From an uncultured Clostridium sp. (GTDB lineage Bacteria > Bacillota > Clostridia > Clostridiales > Clostridiaceae), in assembly GCA_937927335.1 (NCBI GenBank), contig CALBDU010000035.1, forward strand, positions 62,001 to 126,000: a stretch of DNA of 64,000 nt, read 5' to 3'. The notes under the pieces were generated by a model that was given only the letters and a program-made list of their open reading frames with translations, did no database searches and had not been told where the DNA came from. The position numbers and the translations under genes are program-made. Positions 22,406 to 30,053 of the stretch are shown here, one piece after another; position 1 is the first letter of the stretch; each line of letters starts with the position of its first letter.

Positions 22406-22884
22406 TATTTGTTCACCTCCTCAAATAACTCTTTGAATTTATCTGCAACAAGCTTCTTTTTACTTAATTCAGCAGGAGTAGCATCCTTAAATTGAATAGT
22501 GCCTGTAGGACACAGCTCCGCACATTTAGGCTTCCCATTGCAAAGATCACATTTTGTAACCTTTTTCTTTTCTGCATTAAAGCTCATGTTACCAAAAGGG
22601 CATGCGCTGATACAAAGCTTGCAGCCAATACATTTATCAAGGTTTACAAGCACTGTACCCTCTTCATTTTTATAAAGCGCCCCCACAGCGCACACCTTCA
22701 TGCAGGCAGCGTCCTCGCACTGCATACACATAATAGGTACAGAAACTGCTGCTTCGTCATACTGAAAAACAGTAACAGCAGAGCTCTGTGGGTTGAAACC
22801 TGTTGTCTTTCCAAAGGAGCAGGCTAGTTCGCAGGTTCTGCAGCCTGTACATTTTTCTGGTGAAATAATTAACATTTTTCCCAT
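22405..22884 (-). CDS. 4Fe-4S ferredoxin subunit of AOR1 (HydN/AorA-like)
   Basis: About 159 residues with four [4Fe-4S] motifs: CTGCRTCELACS near the N-terminus, CMQCEDAACMKVC, CIGCKLCISACPFG and CDLCNGKPKCAELCP. This four-cluster pattern is that of electron-transfer subunits such as HydN, DmsB and the small subunit of NAD-coupled AOR. It is translationally coupled to AOR1. The frame extends to a TTG at 22902; the ATG at 22884 is preferred since the protein then starts like relatives, though the ribosome binding site (GGTGG) is only moderate. A strong AGGAGGTG lies further upstream. Confidence 0.9.
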   Translation of the reverse strand: MGKMLIISPEKCTGCRTCELACSFGKTTGFNPQSSAVTVFQYDEAAVSVPIMCMQCEDAACMKVCAVGALYKNEEGTVLVNLDKCIGCKLCISACPFGNMSFNAEKKKVTKCDLCNGKPKCAELCPTGTIQFKDATPAELSKKKLVADKFKELFEEVNK

Positions 22885-22940
22885 TTTCCACCGGCAATCC
22901 AAATTGGATCCCAGTTTACACCTCCTTTAATTTTAAATAT

Positions 22941-22988
22941 AAAAAAGTTCATATTTTAACAGTATTTTCCTACTGTTAAAATATGAAC
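22941..22988 (-). terminator. Leader terminator upstream of the ferredoxin-AOR1 operon
   Basis: An 18-bp perfect stem (22947-22964 with 22971-22988, loop of six) followed on the minus strand by TTTTTT. It comes before, not after, the operon, 57 nt upstream of the ferredoxin start, so it is placed to attenuate it. It could also end the mogA transcript, but it is 160 nt beyond that stop codon. Confidence 0.75.
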
Positions 22989-22999
22989 TCCTTCGCACA

Positions 23000-23078
23000 A
23001 TGGCAGGTATAAAAATTTCTTTTTATGCCCATTGGCCTAAGTATCATTTTCAGACACATAAGCTCGGAGAACTGCCAT
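23000..23078 (-). ncRNA. Structured leader RNA, candidate riboswitch for AOR1 operon
   Basis: AUGGCAG (23078-23072) pairs with CUGCCAU (23006-23000), closing a 79-nt domain. Inside are CUCCGAG, a GUGUC/GAUAC hairpin with loop UGAAAAU, and an AUAAAAA-GAAA-UUUUUAU hairpin. A terminator follows 12 nt later. This aptamer-plus-terminator layout is typical of a riboswitch. I do not recognise it as a known class; it shares UUCUCCGAG with the Moco-type leader of moeA. Confidence 0.45.
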
Positions 23079-23147
23079 GTTCATTTTGAAATGTTTCATA
23101 TTTATACATATTCTACTTTTTTTGAAATTATCCTTCTTTATTTAAAA

Positions 23148-23648
23148 CTATTTTTCAGATTTTTCAGCACATTCTGATGCTTTTCCCGTTAAGATGTCTA
23201 TGCCGTGAGGAAGTGCTGGCATTATAAATTCAAGATTTTCTTTAGATCCCTTAGGGCTGCCAGGCAGATTTACAATCAGTGTACCTCCCCGGATACCGGC
23301 CACAGCCCTGGACAGCATTGCCTTTGGTGTAATCTGAAGGGATTTTACTCTCATAGCCTCAGCAACACCAGGGGCTCTTCTTTCCATGACCTTTTCTGTA
23401 GCTTCAGGGGTTACATCTCTTTTAGAGAAGCCTGTACCGCCATTTGTAAGCACCAGCTCAACCTTTAAATCGTCGCACAAATAGGTTAGCTCCTTAACTA
23501 TTGTATCAAAATCATCGGGGATAACCTTGTAATATTCTATACTGTAGCCGCTTTCCTTAATTAATTCCATTATGGCAGGTCCTGTAAGATCTGTTCTTTC
23601 CCCTCTGGAACCTTTGTCGCTCATTGTTAGAACTGCTGTTTTTATCAT
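23148..23648 (-). CDS. mogA: MogA/MoaB family molybdopterin adenylyltransferase
   Basis: A 166-residue protein of the MogA/MoaB family, which adenylylates molybdopterin before metal insertion. Signature segments: TMSDKGSRGERTD at the start, the substrate loop LTNGGTGFSKRDVTPEAT, and the end motif NLPGSPKGSKENLEFIMPALPH (residues about 128-149). It completes the pterin pathway with MoaA, MoaC, MoaD and MoeA encoded around it. The start has AGGAGG 6 nt upstream. It is probably the last gene of the AOR2 transcript. Confidence 0.94.
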   Translation of the reverse strand: MIKTAVLTMSDKGSRGERTDLTGPAIMELIKESGYSIEYYKVIPDDFDTIVKELTYLCDDLKVELVLTNGGTGFSKRDVTPEATEKVMERRAPGVAEAMRVKSLQITPKAMLSRAVAGIRGGTLIVNLPGSPKGSKENLEFIMPALPHGIDILTGKASECAEKSEK

Positions 23649-23776
23649 AAACTTCCTCCTTAAGCTTTTTATAATATTTTACCACAAAACAAATGCATGG
23701 TGCCAGGCAGTTGACATTGACATTCCCAAAATTAAGCAGCCACAACATAAGTTATGGCTGCAATATTTAGAGGGTA

Positions 23777-24457
23777 TTATTTTACATCGATTATGTCAAA
23801 ATCCATATTCAAAAGGTCAATATATAATATTCTGTTTCTCAATATATCGCCTCTGTTTATAAGAAGCTTTATAACCTCTGATACCTGAAGTGATGCTATC
23901 AGAGCCGGGGTAAAGGGTGGGTTCCCCAACTGTTTTTCCACACCGGCAGAATTGTCAGCTTTATACAGAAGATTCAGGGTATCATCTCCGGGAAATATGG
24001 TAGTGACCTGTCCATACCAGCCCCCTATAGCTCCATGGACCAGTGGTATGTTAAGCTTGCTGCACAAGGTTCCAAGAAGCTTCTTTGTGGCTGCATTATC
24101 CAGTGCATCAACAACTACATGGTGTCCCTCAATTATTTCAATGCCATTTTCTTCATTTAAACGCTGATGTATGGCATTTAACGTAATTTCAGGATTAACC
24201 TTCTGCATTCTGTCGAAGGCTGCCTGGGACTTGCTGCTTCCTAAAACAGTGGTATCAGATAATATCTGCCTGTTCAGATTGCTTTCATCAAAAACATCAG
24301 CATCCACTGCAGTTATATATCCAACACCTATTCTCCCCAGCTGCTCTATTATATAGCCTCCCAGACCTCCACAGCCGATAACACATACCCTGCAATTCCT
24401 TAAGCTGTTATTTTCTTCTTCTGACAATGTCTTCATATTTCTTATATATCTATTCAA
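23777..24457 (-). CDS. ThiF/HesA/MoeB-family adenylyltransferase
   Basis: A 226-residue E1-like enzyme. The ATP site is visible as GCGGLGGYIIEQLGRIGVG, with the conserved DESNLNRQIL and the DNAATKKLL region. It should adenylylate the C-terminal glycine of MoaD/ThiS-type carriers. The CxxC zinc pairs of classical MoeB are not seen, as in shorter HesA-type relatives. It starts with TTG 2 nt after the MoaD gene and uses GGGAGGGGG in the MoaD 3' end as ribosome binding site, so it most likely serves that MoaD and perhaps the second copy at 20255-20524. Confidence 0.9.
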   Translation of the reverse strand: MNRYIRNMKTLSEEENNSLRNCRVCVIGCGGLGGYIIEQLGRIGVGYITAVDADVFDESNLNRQILSDTTVLGSSKSQAAFDRMQKVNPEITLNAIHQRLNEENGIEIIEGHHVVVDALDNAATKKLLGTLCSKLNIPLVHGAIGGWYGQVTTIFPGDDTLNLLYKADNSAGVEKQLGNPPFTPALIASLQVSEVIKLLINRGDILRNRILYIDLLNMDFDIIDVK

Positions 24458-24458
24458 T

Positions 24459-24683
24459 TTATCCCCCTCCCACCGGTGGAAAAAGTGCTACTATATCAGA
24501 ATCCCCCAGGGCTTTGTTAAGGTCTCCATCCCTTCCGTTAACCAGAAGTATGCCGAGCTCCTCCTCTTTGATGTTAAGCAATTCAAGGATATCAGAAACC
24601 TTTGAGCCAGGCTCCAGTTCCATGAAATATTTCTTTTCCCGTCCTGTTCTGAAGGTAGCAAAAAGTCTTACTTCAACTTTCAC
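24459..24683 (-). CDS. MoaD/ThiS-family sulfur carrier protein (AOR2-linked)
   Basis: About 74 residues with a ubiquitin-like fold: VKVEVRLFATFRTGR at the start, VNGRDGDLNKALGDSD in the middle and a C-terminal GGG. The C-terminal glycine is the site of thiocarboxylation. The GTG at 24683 is taken because AGGTGA lies 5 nt upstream; the longer frame starts at a GTG inside that ribosome binding site. It lies between AOR2 and its probable E1 enzyme. Confidence 0.87.
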   Translation of the reverse strand: MKVEVRLFATFRTGREKKYFMELEPGSKVSDILELLNIKEEELGILLVNGRDGDLNKALGDSDIVALFPPVGGG

Positions 24684-24715
24684 AGCAATCACCTACTTTA
24701 ATATTCTACTATTTA

Positions 24716-26536
24716 TTAGATATTGTCAATATATTCCTCAAGTCCAAGTGTTTTTAAAGTTTCAGCTGTAGGAACGCCCTCGGCATCCCAGCCTCTTACA
24801 CTGTAGTATTCAGGCAGCAGCACATCCAGGTGGTGCACGTTGCCCTTTGAAGGTCCTTCTGGTATAGGATCCTCAAGGAGTCTCTTAGGAAGAGTGTCAT
24901 CTGCTTTTGTTAAGCCAGCCTTAAGGTTAAATATTTTTTCAAGGGTCCAGATTCTGTCACCTGCCTGAAGAAGTGTTTCGTCAGTATAAACATCTCCTAC
25001 TACTGCATTGTACATATGGGTATAATCTGGAAGTCCAAGCCCAAAGGTTGTGAATATGCAAAGTCCCATGGAGTCTATTACAGCAGTTAAATCATGGAAT
25101 ACCTTTGCATAGGCTGCCTTTCCTTCTAATGAGAACCTGTCAAGCTTTTCAGGATATCCAAGGATTTCTGGGCTTATCATGTAGCCTTTTATATGACAGC
25201 CTCCTCTGTTGTTAGCAGCATAGGTTATACCGTGTCCCTGTACTCCTCTTGGATCGTATGCAGGAAGCTCCTGCTTTTTAACTGTCATTGATATTTCAGG
25301 TGCGCCATAGCTTTCACAAAGTCTGTAGGAGCCGTCAGTCATCTTAGCTCCAAAGCCTTCCCTTAAGCCCATCTTTTTAGTCCAGCCCAGAATTGCTTCA
25401 GCATCTCCCCAGTTAAGTGACAAGCCGTCTGCCTCTATGTCTTCATCCTTTATATAACCTCTCTGGTACAATTCCATGGCTGCAGCTATAGTTGCTCCTG
25501 CTGATATGGTATCCAGGCCGTATTCGTTGCAAAGCATATTTGCAGTATTAACTGCATTTAAGTCATAAACATCACAATCTGAGCCATAGGACCAAAGGGT
25601 TTCATATTCAGGTCCGCCGCATTCTGTTCCATCATTGAGCTTAACCCATCTTCCACAAGCTATAGGGCATCTGTAGCATGGATTTTTCCTCACAAGGCAG
25701 GTTTCCGTCATAGTCTCGCCGCTGATTTTTTCAGCCTGGTCAGTATAGGATTCCTGGAAATTCTTAACAGGGTGTACACCGTTTTCATTAATTATATTAA
25801 CTAGCACCGCAGTTCCGTAAGTTGGAAGTCCTCCACCAGCTACAGGGTCCTTAAGAAGAATTGAAGTTTTTTCACTGGAGGTCTTCTTTGTTCTGTCTTC
25901 ATCATAAAGCGCAACCTTATTAGTGCCTTTAACTACTATAGCCTTAAGGTTCTTTGAGCCCATTACAGCTCCAACACCGCCTCTTCCTGCAGTTCTGTCC
26001 ACATCATTCATTACTGCTGCCATTAAGGAAAGGTTTTCGCCAGCTGGTCCAATACAGAGTACCTTGGATTTTGCGCCCTCTTTTTCCTTGAGTTTTTCTG
26101 TAACATCAAGGGTCAAGGTTCCCCATATGTCAGCTGCATCTTTTATTTCCACCAAATCGTCTACGATATTAATGTATACAGGTTTTTCTGACTTTCCTTC
26201 TACAATTATCATGTCGTAGCCGGCAAATTTCATTTCTGCTCCCCATTTTCCGCCGGAGTTTGATATACCAATGGTTCCTGTTAATGGAGCCTTAGTAACA
26301 ACCATAAATCTTCCGCTGGTTGGAACCGGTGCGCCGGTTAATGGACCTCCAGCAATGATAAATTTATTTTCAGGTGAAAGCGGATCAACCTTAGGATCTA
26401 CTTCGTCTATTAATGTTTTTACACCTAGTCCCCTTGCTCCAATGTATTTTTTAGCAAGATCCAAATTAAGGGCTTCCTTTTTTATAGTGTTATCTGTTAA
26501 ATTTACTCTCAGCACTGTTCCGTTATATCCAAACAT
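24716..26536 (-). CDS. aor: Tungsten-dependent aldehyde:ferredoxin oxidoreductase (AOR2)
   Basis: A 606-residue AOR paralogous to AOR1 throughout. Cofactor and cluster features are present: GRGGVGAVMGSKNLKAIVV, CYRCPIACGRW with a later cysteine in LCIFTTFGLG, and NRGGCHIKGYM. Unlike AOR1 it has no linked ferredoxin or NuoEFG-like genes and probably uses free ferredoxin. It starts behind a sigma-54 promoter and next to a sigma-54 activator, so it is induced by a specific signal, perhaps aldehydes or related fermentation compounds. The start has AAGGGGG 8 nt upstream. Confidence 0.96.
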   Translation of the reverse strand: MFGYNGTVLRVNLTDNTIKKEALNLDLAKKYIGARGLGVKTLIDEVDPKVDPLSPENKFIIAGGPLTGAPVPTSGRFMVVTKAPLTGTIGISNSGGKWGAEMKFAGYDMIIVEGKSEKPVYINIVDDLVEIKDAADIWGTLTLDVTEKLKEKEGAKSKVLCIGPAGENLSLMAAVMNDVDRTAGRGGVGAVMGSKNLKAIVVKGTNKVALYDEDRTKKTSSEKTSILLKDPVAGGGLPTYGTAVLVNIINENGVHPVKNFQESYTDQAEKISGETMTETCLVRKNPCYRCPIACGRWVKLNDGTECGGPEYETLWSYGSDCDVYDLNAVNTANMLCNEYGLDTISAGATIAAAMELYQRGYIKDEDIEADGLSLNWGDAEAILGWTKKMGLREGFGAKMTDGSYRLCESYGAPEISMTVKKQELPAYDPRGVQGHGITYAANNRGGCHIKGYMISPEILGYPEKLDRFSLEGKAAYAKVFHDLTAVIDSMGLCIFTTFGLGLPDYTHMYNAVVGDVYTDETLLQAGDRIWTLEKIFNLKAGLTKADDTLPKRLLEDPIPEGPSKGNVHHLDVLLPEYYSVRGWDAEGVPTAETLKTLGLEEYIDNI

Positions 26537-26574
26537 GCTTTTACCCCCTTATTATAATTTATGTCTTATATATC

Positions 26575-26590
26575 AGCAAAAACCATGCCA
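26575..26590 (-). promoter_or_regulatory. Sigma-54 (-24/-12) promoter of AOR2
   Basis: The minus strand reads TGGCATGGTTTTTGCT, matching TGGCAC-N5-TTGC. It ends 39 nt before the AOR2 start and lies just after the stop codon of the sigma-54 activator gene. Confidence 0.85.
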
Positions 26591-26639
26591 ACAGCTAAAG
26601 GGGCATAACCATAAAATATTTTTTTCACCTGCTCATTAA

Positions 26640-28238
26640 TTACACTACATTCCTCTGAGAAAATTGTTCATTTTGTGCGCACTGCTCCAAATTAGAACAA
26701 TCAATATCGTACTCCTTGATTTTTTTATATAATGTGTTTCTGACAACTCCTAATTTTTTTGCAGTTTGTGAAATATTATAATCACACTGGATCAGCGCTT
26801 TAATTATATATTGCCTTTCTATTTCGTGAAGATTGAGAATTTCACCTGAATCCACCTTAGCAGTGAGTTCAGCTTCAACAGCCTCCTCCTGGAAAATCCC
26901 ATCAGGAAAGCTTCCGGTATTTATAATAAGCTCTACAATATTTTGCAGCTCTCGTATATTACCAGGCCAGTCGTAGTTAACCAGCCGCCTTATTTCACTA
27001 TCTTTGAGCACTATAGGATTCTTCCCAAGCTTCTTTGATATTCTGTTAATATAGTAGTTAAGCAAAAGTATTATGTCTCCTCTTCTCTCTCTAAGGGGTA
27101 TCAGGTATACAGGAAGCACGTTAAGCCTGTAATACAGGTCCTTTCTAAAGCTTCCATGCTCTGCCTCATTTTTCAGATCCTTATTGGTAGCTGCAATTAT
27201 CCTTACATTTACCGGTATTGGTTTAACTCCACCTACCTTTGTTACGACCCCCTCCTCGATGACTCTCAGGAGCCTTACCTGCATATCTATAGGCATCTCC
27301 CCAATTTCATCAAGGAATATTGTTCCCCCATCAGCAGATTGGAATTTCCCGTCACATCCACCCTTCTTTGAACCTGTAAATGCTCCTTCCTCGTAGCCGA
27401 ATAATTCTGATTCAATAAGGTTTCTTGGTATAGCGCCGCAATTAACAGCTACAAAAGGCTCATCAGACCTGTCGCTGTAATTGTGTATGGATTGTGCAAA
27501 TACTTCTTTACCCGTGCCGCTTTCACCTGTTATTAAAATGGTGGATTTACTGCCGGAAACCTTTTTTGAATAATTGATAGTTTCAAGGAATTTTTCATCG
27601 CTGCCAATAATTTTATTAAAGGTATAAACTGCCTTGCAGTCGGCTATCCTGTCATGCATTTTCCTGGTCTTGCCGGTGGATTTGCTGGCAATGAGCTTTT
27701 CTATGGAAAATGCTGCTGCCACTACCATCCCAAGAGTATGGGGATGTACATTCTCGGTGTAGCCTGTAAGGTCAATAACCCCCAGCAGCTTGCCCTCGTC
27801 ATCCATAATAGGAGCCGCAGAACATGTCCACCTTTGGTAGGCTTCAATATAATGGTCCTTTCCTTCTATTTGCACAGGCTCTGACTCATTTAAAACAATA
27901 GCCATGGCATTGGTACCTATATTTTCATCATTCATATAGGCTCCTGGAATCATTTTAAATTTAAATGCCTCGTTTAATATTTCTTCATCTCCCACTACAT
28001 TTAAAATGCAGCCCTTGGCGTCCGTAAGTATGGTGAAAAAGCCGGAGCCTTTAACAAAGCTGTAAAGCTGGTCTATAAAAGGCAAGGCTGAAATAATAAG
28101 CTCCCTGCTGCCTTCAAGATTTTCCTCCAGCTCTCTTCCCTGCAGTATTTTTCGGCTGTATACCATACTTTTATCCAACCCCAGCTTCATACATTTCTCT
28201 TTGGATTTTTCTACATATGATTTCATTAAGTTCTTCAA
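26640..28238 (-). CDS. Sigma-54-dependent activator, AcoR-type (GAF-AAA-Fis)
   Basis: About 532 residues. An N-terminal GAF-like sensor (about 50-180) shows the AcoR-type signature NIGTNAMAIVL, WTCSAAPIMD and GVIDLTGY. The AAA+ domain has Walker A GESGTGKE, the sigma-54 loop GAFTGS and Walker B FLDEIGEMP; a Fis-type helix-turn-helix ends the protein (NISQTAKKLGVVRNTLYKKI). The gene is followed by a -24/-12 promoter and AOR2, the likely target. The TTG at 28238 has AAGGTGG 8 nt upstream and is preferred to the GTG at 28250. The ligand is unknown; AcoR relatives respond to acetoin and similar small metabolites. Confidence 0.9.
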   Translation of the reverse strand: MKNLMKSYVEKSKEKCMKLGLDKSMVYSRKILQGRELEENLEGSRELIISALPFIDQLYSFVKGSGFFTILTDAKGCILNVVGDEEILNEAFKFKMIPGAYMNDENIGTNAMAIVLNESEPVQIEGKDHYIEAYQRWTCSAAPIMDDEGKLLGVIDLTGYTENVHPHTLGMVVAAAFSIEKLIASKSTGKTRKMHDRIADCKAVYTFNKIIGSDEKFLETINYSKKVSGSKSTILITGESGTGKEVFAQSIHNYSDRSDEPFVAVNCGAIPRNLIESELFGYEEGAFTGSKKGGCDGKFQSADGGTIFLDEIGEMPIDMQVRLLRVIEEGVVTKVGGVKPIPVNVRIIAATNKDLKNEAEHGSFRKDLYYRLNVLPVYLIPLRERRGDIILLLNYYINRISKKLGKNPIVLKDSEIRRLVNYDWPGNIRELQNIVELIINTGSFPDGIFQEEAVEAELTAKVDSGEILNLHEIERQYIIKALIQCDYNISQTAKKLGVVRNTLYKKIKEYDIDCSNLEQCAQNEQFSQRNVV

Positions 28239-28373
28239 TACAAACACCACCTTGAAAATTTATATAGCAATTATCATGCCGATGGTAAAGGTGTTGAAAT
28301 TGCTCATTTTTTTAAGGTTAAAAATTCAAGTGTTCAAAAATGTGACACAAAAATGTGGTTTTGCACTAAAAAC

Positions 28374-28410
28374 TTTAATTTGTTGTTCCAATATGGAACA
28401 ACAAATTAAA
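28374..28410. promoter_or_regulatory. 17-bp perfect palindrome (3-nt centre)
   Basis: Arms 28374-28390 and 28394-28410 are exact complements (core TTGTTGTTCCA). It lies 136 bp upstream of the AcoR-type regulator and directly beside a terminator hairpin. It could be an operator, an activator site or part of a double terminator. Confidence 0.45.
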
Positions 28411-28445
28411 GTAGAAGACCCAGACAGTGTGCCTGGATCTTCTAC
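28411..28445 (-). terminator. Terminator hairpin of the secreted coiled-coil protein gene
   Basis: GTAGAAGACCCAG (28411-28423) pairs with CTGGATCTTCTAC (28433-28445) with one mismatch. On the minus strand TTTAATTTG follows, part of the adjoining palindrome. It lies 37 nt after the stop codon at 28482. Confidence 0.65.
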
Positions 28446-28481
28446 TATAAAAGAGGATTGATTTATGTTAATATGTGTTTA

Positions 28482-29417
28482 CTAATTTTTTTGACTCTTA
28501 TCGTTTGCCTTGTTTTGCTGTGCTTCTGTCTTATTTGAGTTTTCATTATTCTTTGCTTTGCCGTTATTTGTTTTATCTACCTGTTCTTCGGTATTCTCGT
28601 CGTCAGTATCCACGTCTTCATTATCCTTGTCTTTAGTGTTCTTGTCCTCAGTAACGGCTGCTTTATTTGGTTCACCAACTTTAGCTTCCTTTACTGCAGC
28701 TTTTTCTTCCTTGAAGGTTTTCTTATATTGCAGCTTTTCTTCATTATAGTTTTGTTGTGCAGCCTCAAGTTTATCTTGTGCTTCAGCTATTGTGCTTTCG
28801 TCGCCAGTTGCCTTGGCAGCAGATAAAGCTTCCTTGGCAGCCTGAAGATCCTGTTTTTCAGCTACGAGATCTTTTTTTGCTTCCAGTATATTTATCATAG
28901 CCTCCATTTTAGCTTTCTGCATGGCCATAACCTTTTTCAGGGTATCTGTTGCATTTTCTGAAGCATTTTTATCAAGGTTAGCTAATACCTCTGCAAATTT
29001 TGTCTGTTTTTCGGAAATTTTCTTTTCTATAGCATCGATTTTTAGCTGTATTGCTTCATCCTTGTCAATTGCATCTTCATCGGCAGTCTTTATCTTGTCA
29101 ACAGCCTCGGACATATCTTCATCGTATTCCTTCAGTGTGTCCTCTGCTTCCTTTTCCTTGCCCTTTTCCTTCATTACCTCGCTCTCTCCAAGCCTTTCTT
29201 CGGCCCTCTCTGAAAGCAGCTCTGCCTTGTCTTCCGCTTTTGAGGTTAACTTAAGCTGAATGTTTTCCAAGCCCTTGTCAACCTTATAAAGTATTTTATG
29301 ATCTGGTGTAATACCTGCCTTGTCTTTAAATGAAGTGGTATTTTCCGCAGCTGATACTGCTCCGCTGAAACTAAGTACTGCAGCCATGGCTGCTATGGCC
29401 ATAATATGTTTTTTCAT
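28482..29417 (-). CDS. Secreted coiled-coil protein (DUF5667-like)
   Basis: A 311-residue exported protein with a Sec signal peptide (MKKHIMAIAAMAAVLSFSGAV, cleavage after VSA near residue 23). The N-terminal part starts GITPDHKILYKVDKGLENIQL and resembles DUF5667, found in clostridial exported proteins. The rest is long, charged and helical, rich in Ala, Glu and Lys, probably coiled coil; the last 60 residues are low-complexity Asp/Glu/Asn/Lys. No enzymatic motif is seen. It is transcribed away from the sigI-rsgI pair. Function is unknown. Confidence 0.8.
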   Translation of the reverse strand: MKKHIMAIAAMAAVLSFSGAVSAAENTTSFKDKAGITPDHKILYKVDKGLENIQLKLTSKAEDKAELLSERAEERLGESEVMKEKGKEKEAEDTLKEYDEDMSEAVDKIKTADEDAIDKDEAIQLKIDAIEKKISEKQTKFAEVLANLDKNASENATDTLKKVMAMQKAKMEAMINILEAKKDLVAEKQDLQAAKEALSAAKATGDESTIAEAQDKLEAAQQNYNEEKLQYKKTFKEEKAAVKEAKVGEPNKAAVTEDKNTKDKDNEDVDTDDENTEEQVDKTNNGKAKNNENSNKTEAQQNKANDKSQKN

Positions 29418-29514
29418 GATATCTCCTCCCCAATGAAAGTTTTAAATTATTTGTTTTTCTATGTTAATATACGGAGGTACCTTATGGTTTTAAAGGGGTA
29501 CTTTAAAAATTAAG

Positions 29515-29577
29515 TTTTGTTAAAGTACTGCGTTGATAATATACTATATTTAGGGGAACTTATTGAAAAGTTCCCCT
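29515..29577. repeat. Dispersed repeat, block A (copy 2), with hairpin
   Basis: Matches 6756-6806. It ends in a perfect hairpin AGGGGAACTT (29552-29561) with AAGTTCCCCT (29568-29577); copy 1 has lost this symmetry. The MITE-like block follows 36 bp later. Confidence 0.6.
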
Positions 29578-29613
29578 AATGCCATATGACAAGGCCATAC
29601 TGCACCCCCATCT

Positions 29614-29751
29614 GTGCAAAATTTCAAGTAGTGTGCAGATTTTTGGTCCTTGGCACCAATTATTTTCCATATTTTGGGGAAATAATAGTTAAATTCATAG
29701 GTTTTTAAGATATTGCCACTTGGATATTGAACATTAATTGAAATTTTGCAC
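29614..29751. repeat. MITE-like element (copy 3, diverged)
   Basis: Terminal inverted repeats of 21 bp at 29614-29634 and 29731-29751 match at 19 positions (outer part GTGCAAAATTTCAA). The interior differs from the copies at 7376-7512 and 7709-7845 while ends and size (138 bp) are conserved. No coding capacity. From here to 30000 only AT-rich sequence and the sigI promoter are seen. Confidence 0.65.
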
Positions 29752-30004
29752 ATTTTTGCACACATTAGGCCAAGAATCCAATTGAAGGCACCGAATATCA
29801 TGGGGTAATATCGAAGATCCCAAAAATTTCATGAGAAGTCCCTACTTATTTACTGACTCTATTTTGGCATAATAATACCTGCCAAATCCTTTGTATAGCG
29901 ATAATGTATCCAATTATACAATCAGTAATAAATTTTCAATATCTTTCATTAACATAGCCAATAATTATTATTAAAAATAACTTTATTTATATTATAATTA
30001 AAGT

Positions 30005-30034
30005 ACCCCATGAATTTATAAATCTATTCCGTAA
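30005..30034 (+). promoter_or_regulatory. Candidate SigI-dependent promoter of sigI-rsgI
   Basis: ACCCCA (30005-30010) and CGTAA (30030-30034) resemble the -35 (ACCCC) and -10 (CGAA-like) elements of SigI promoters, placed just upstream of sigI as expected for autoregulation. The 19-nt spacing is somewhat long. Confidence 0.4.
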
Positions 30035-30053
30035 ATATAAATGAGGTGTTTTG

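Noticed and set aside
22885..23147. Sigma-54 promoter for the ferredoxin-AOR1 operon
   Set aside because: TGGCAG occurs, but no TTGC follows at the required spacing.
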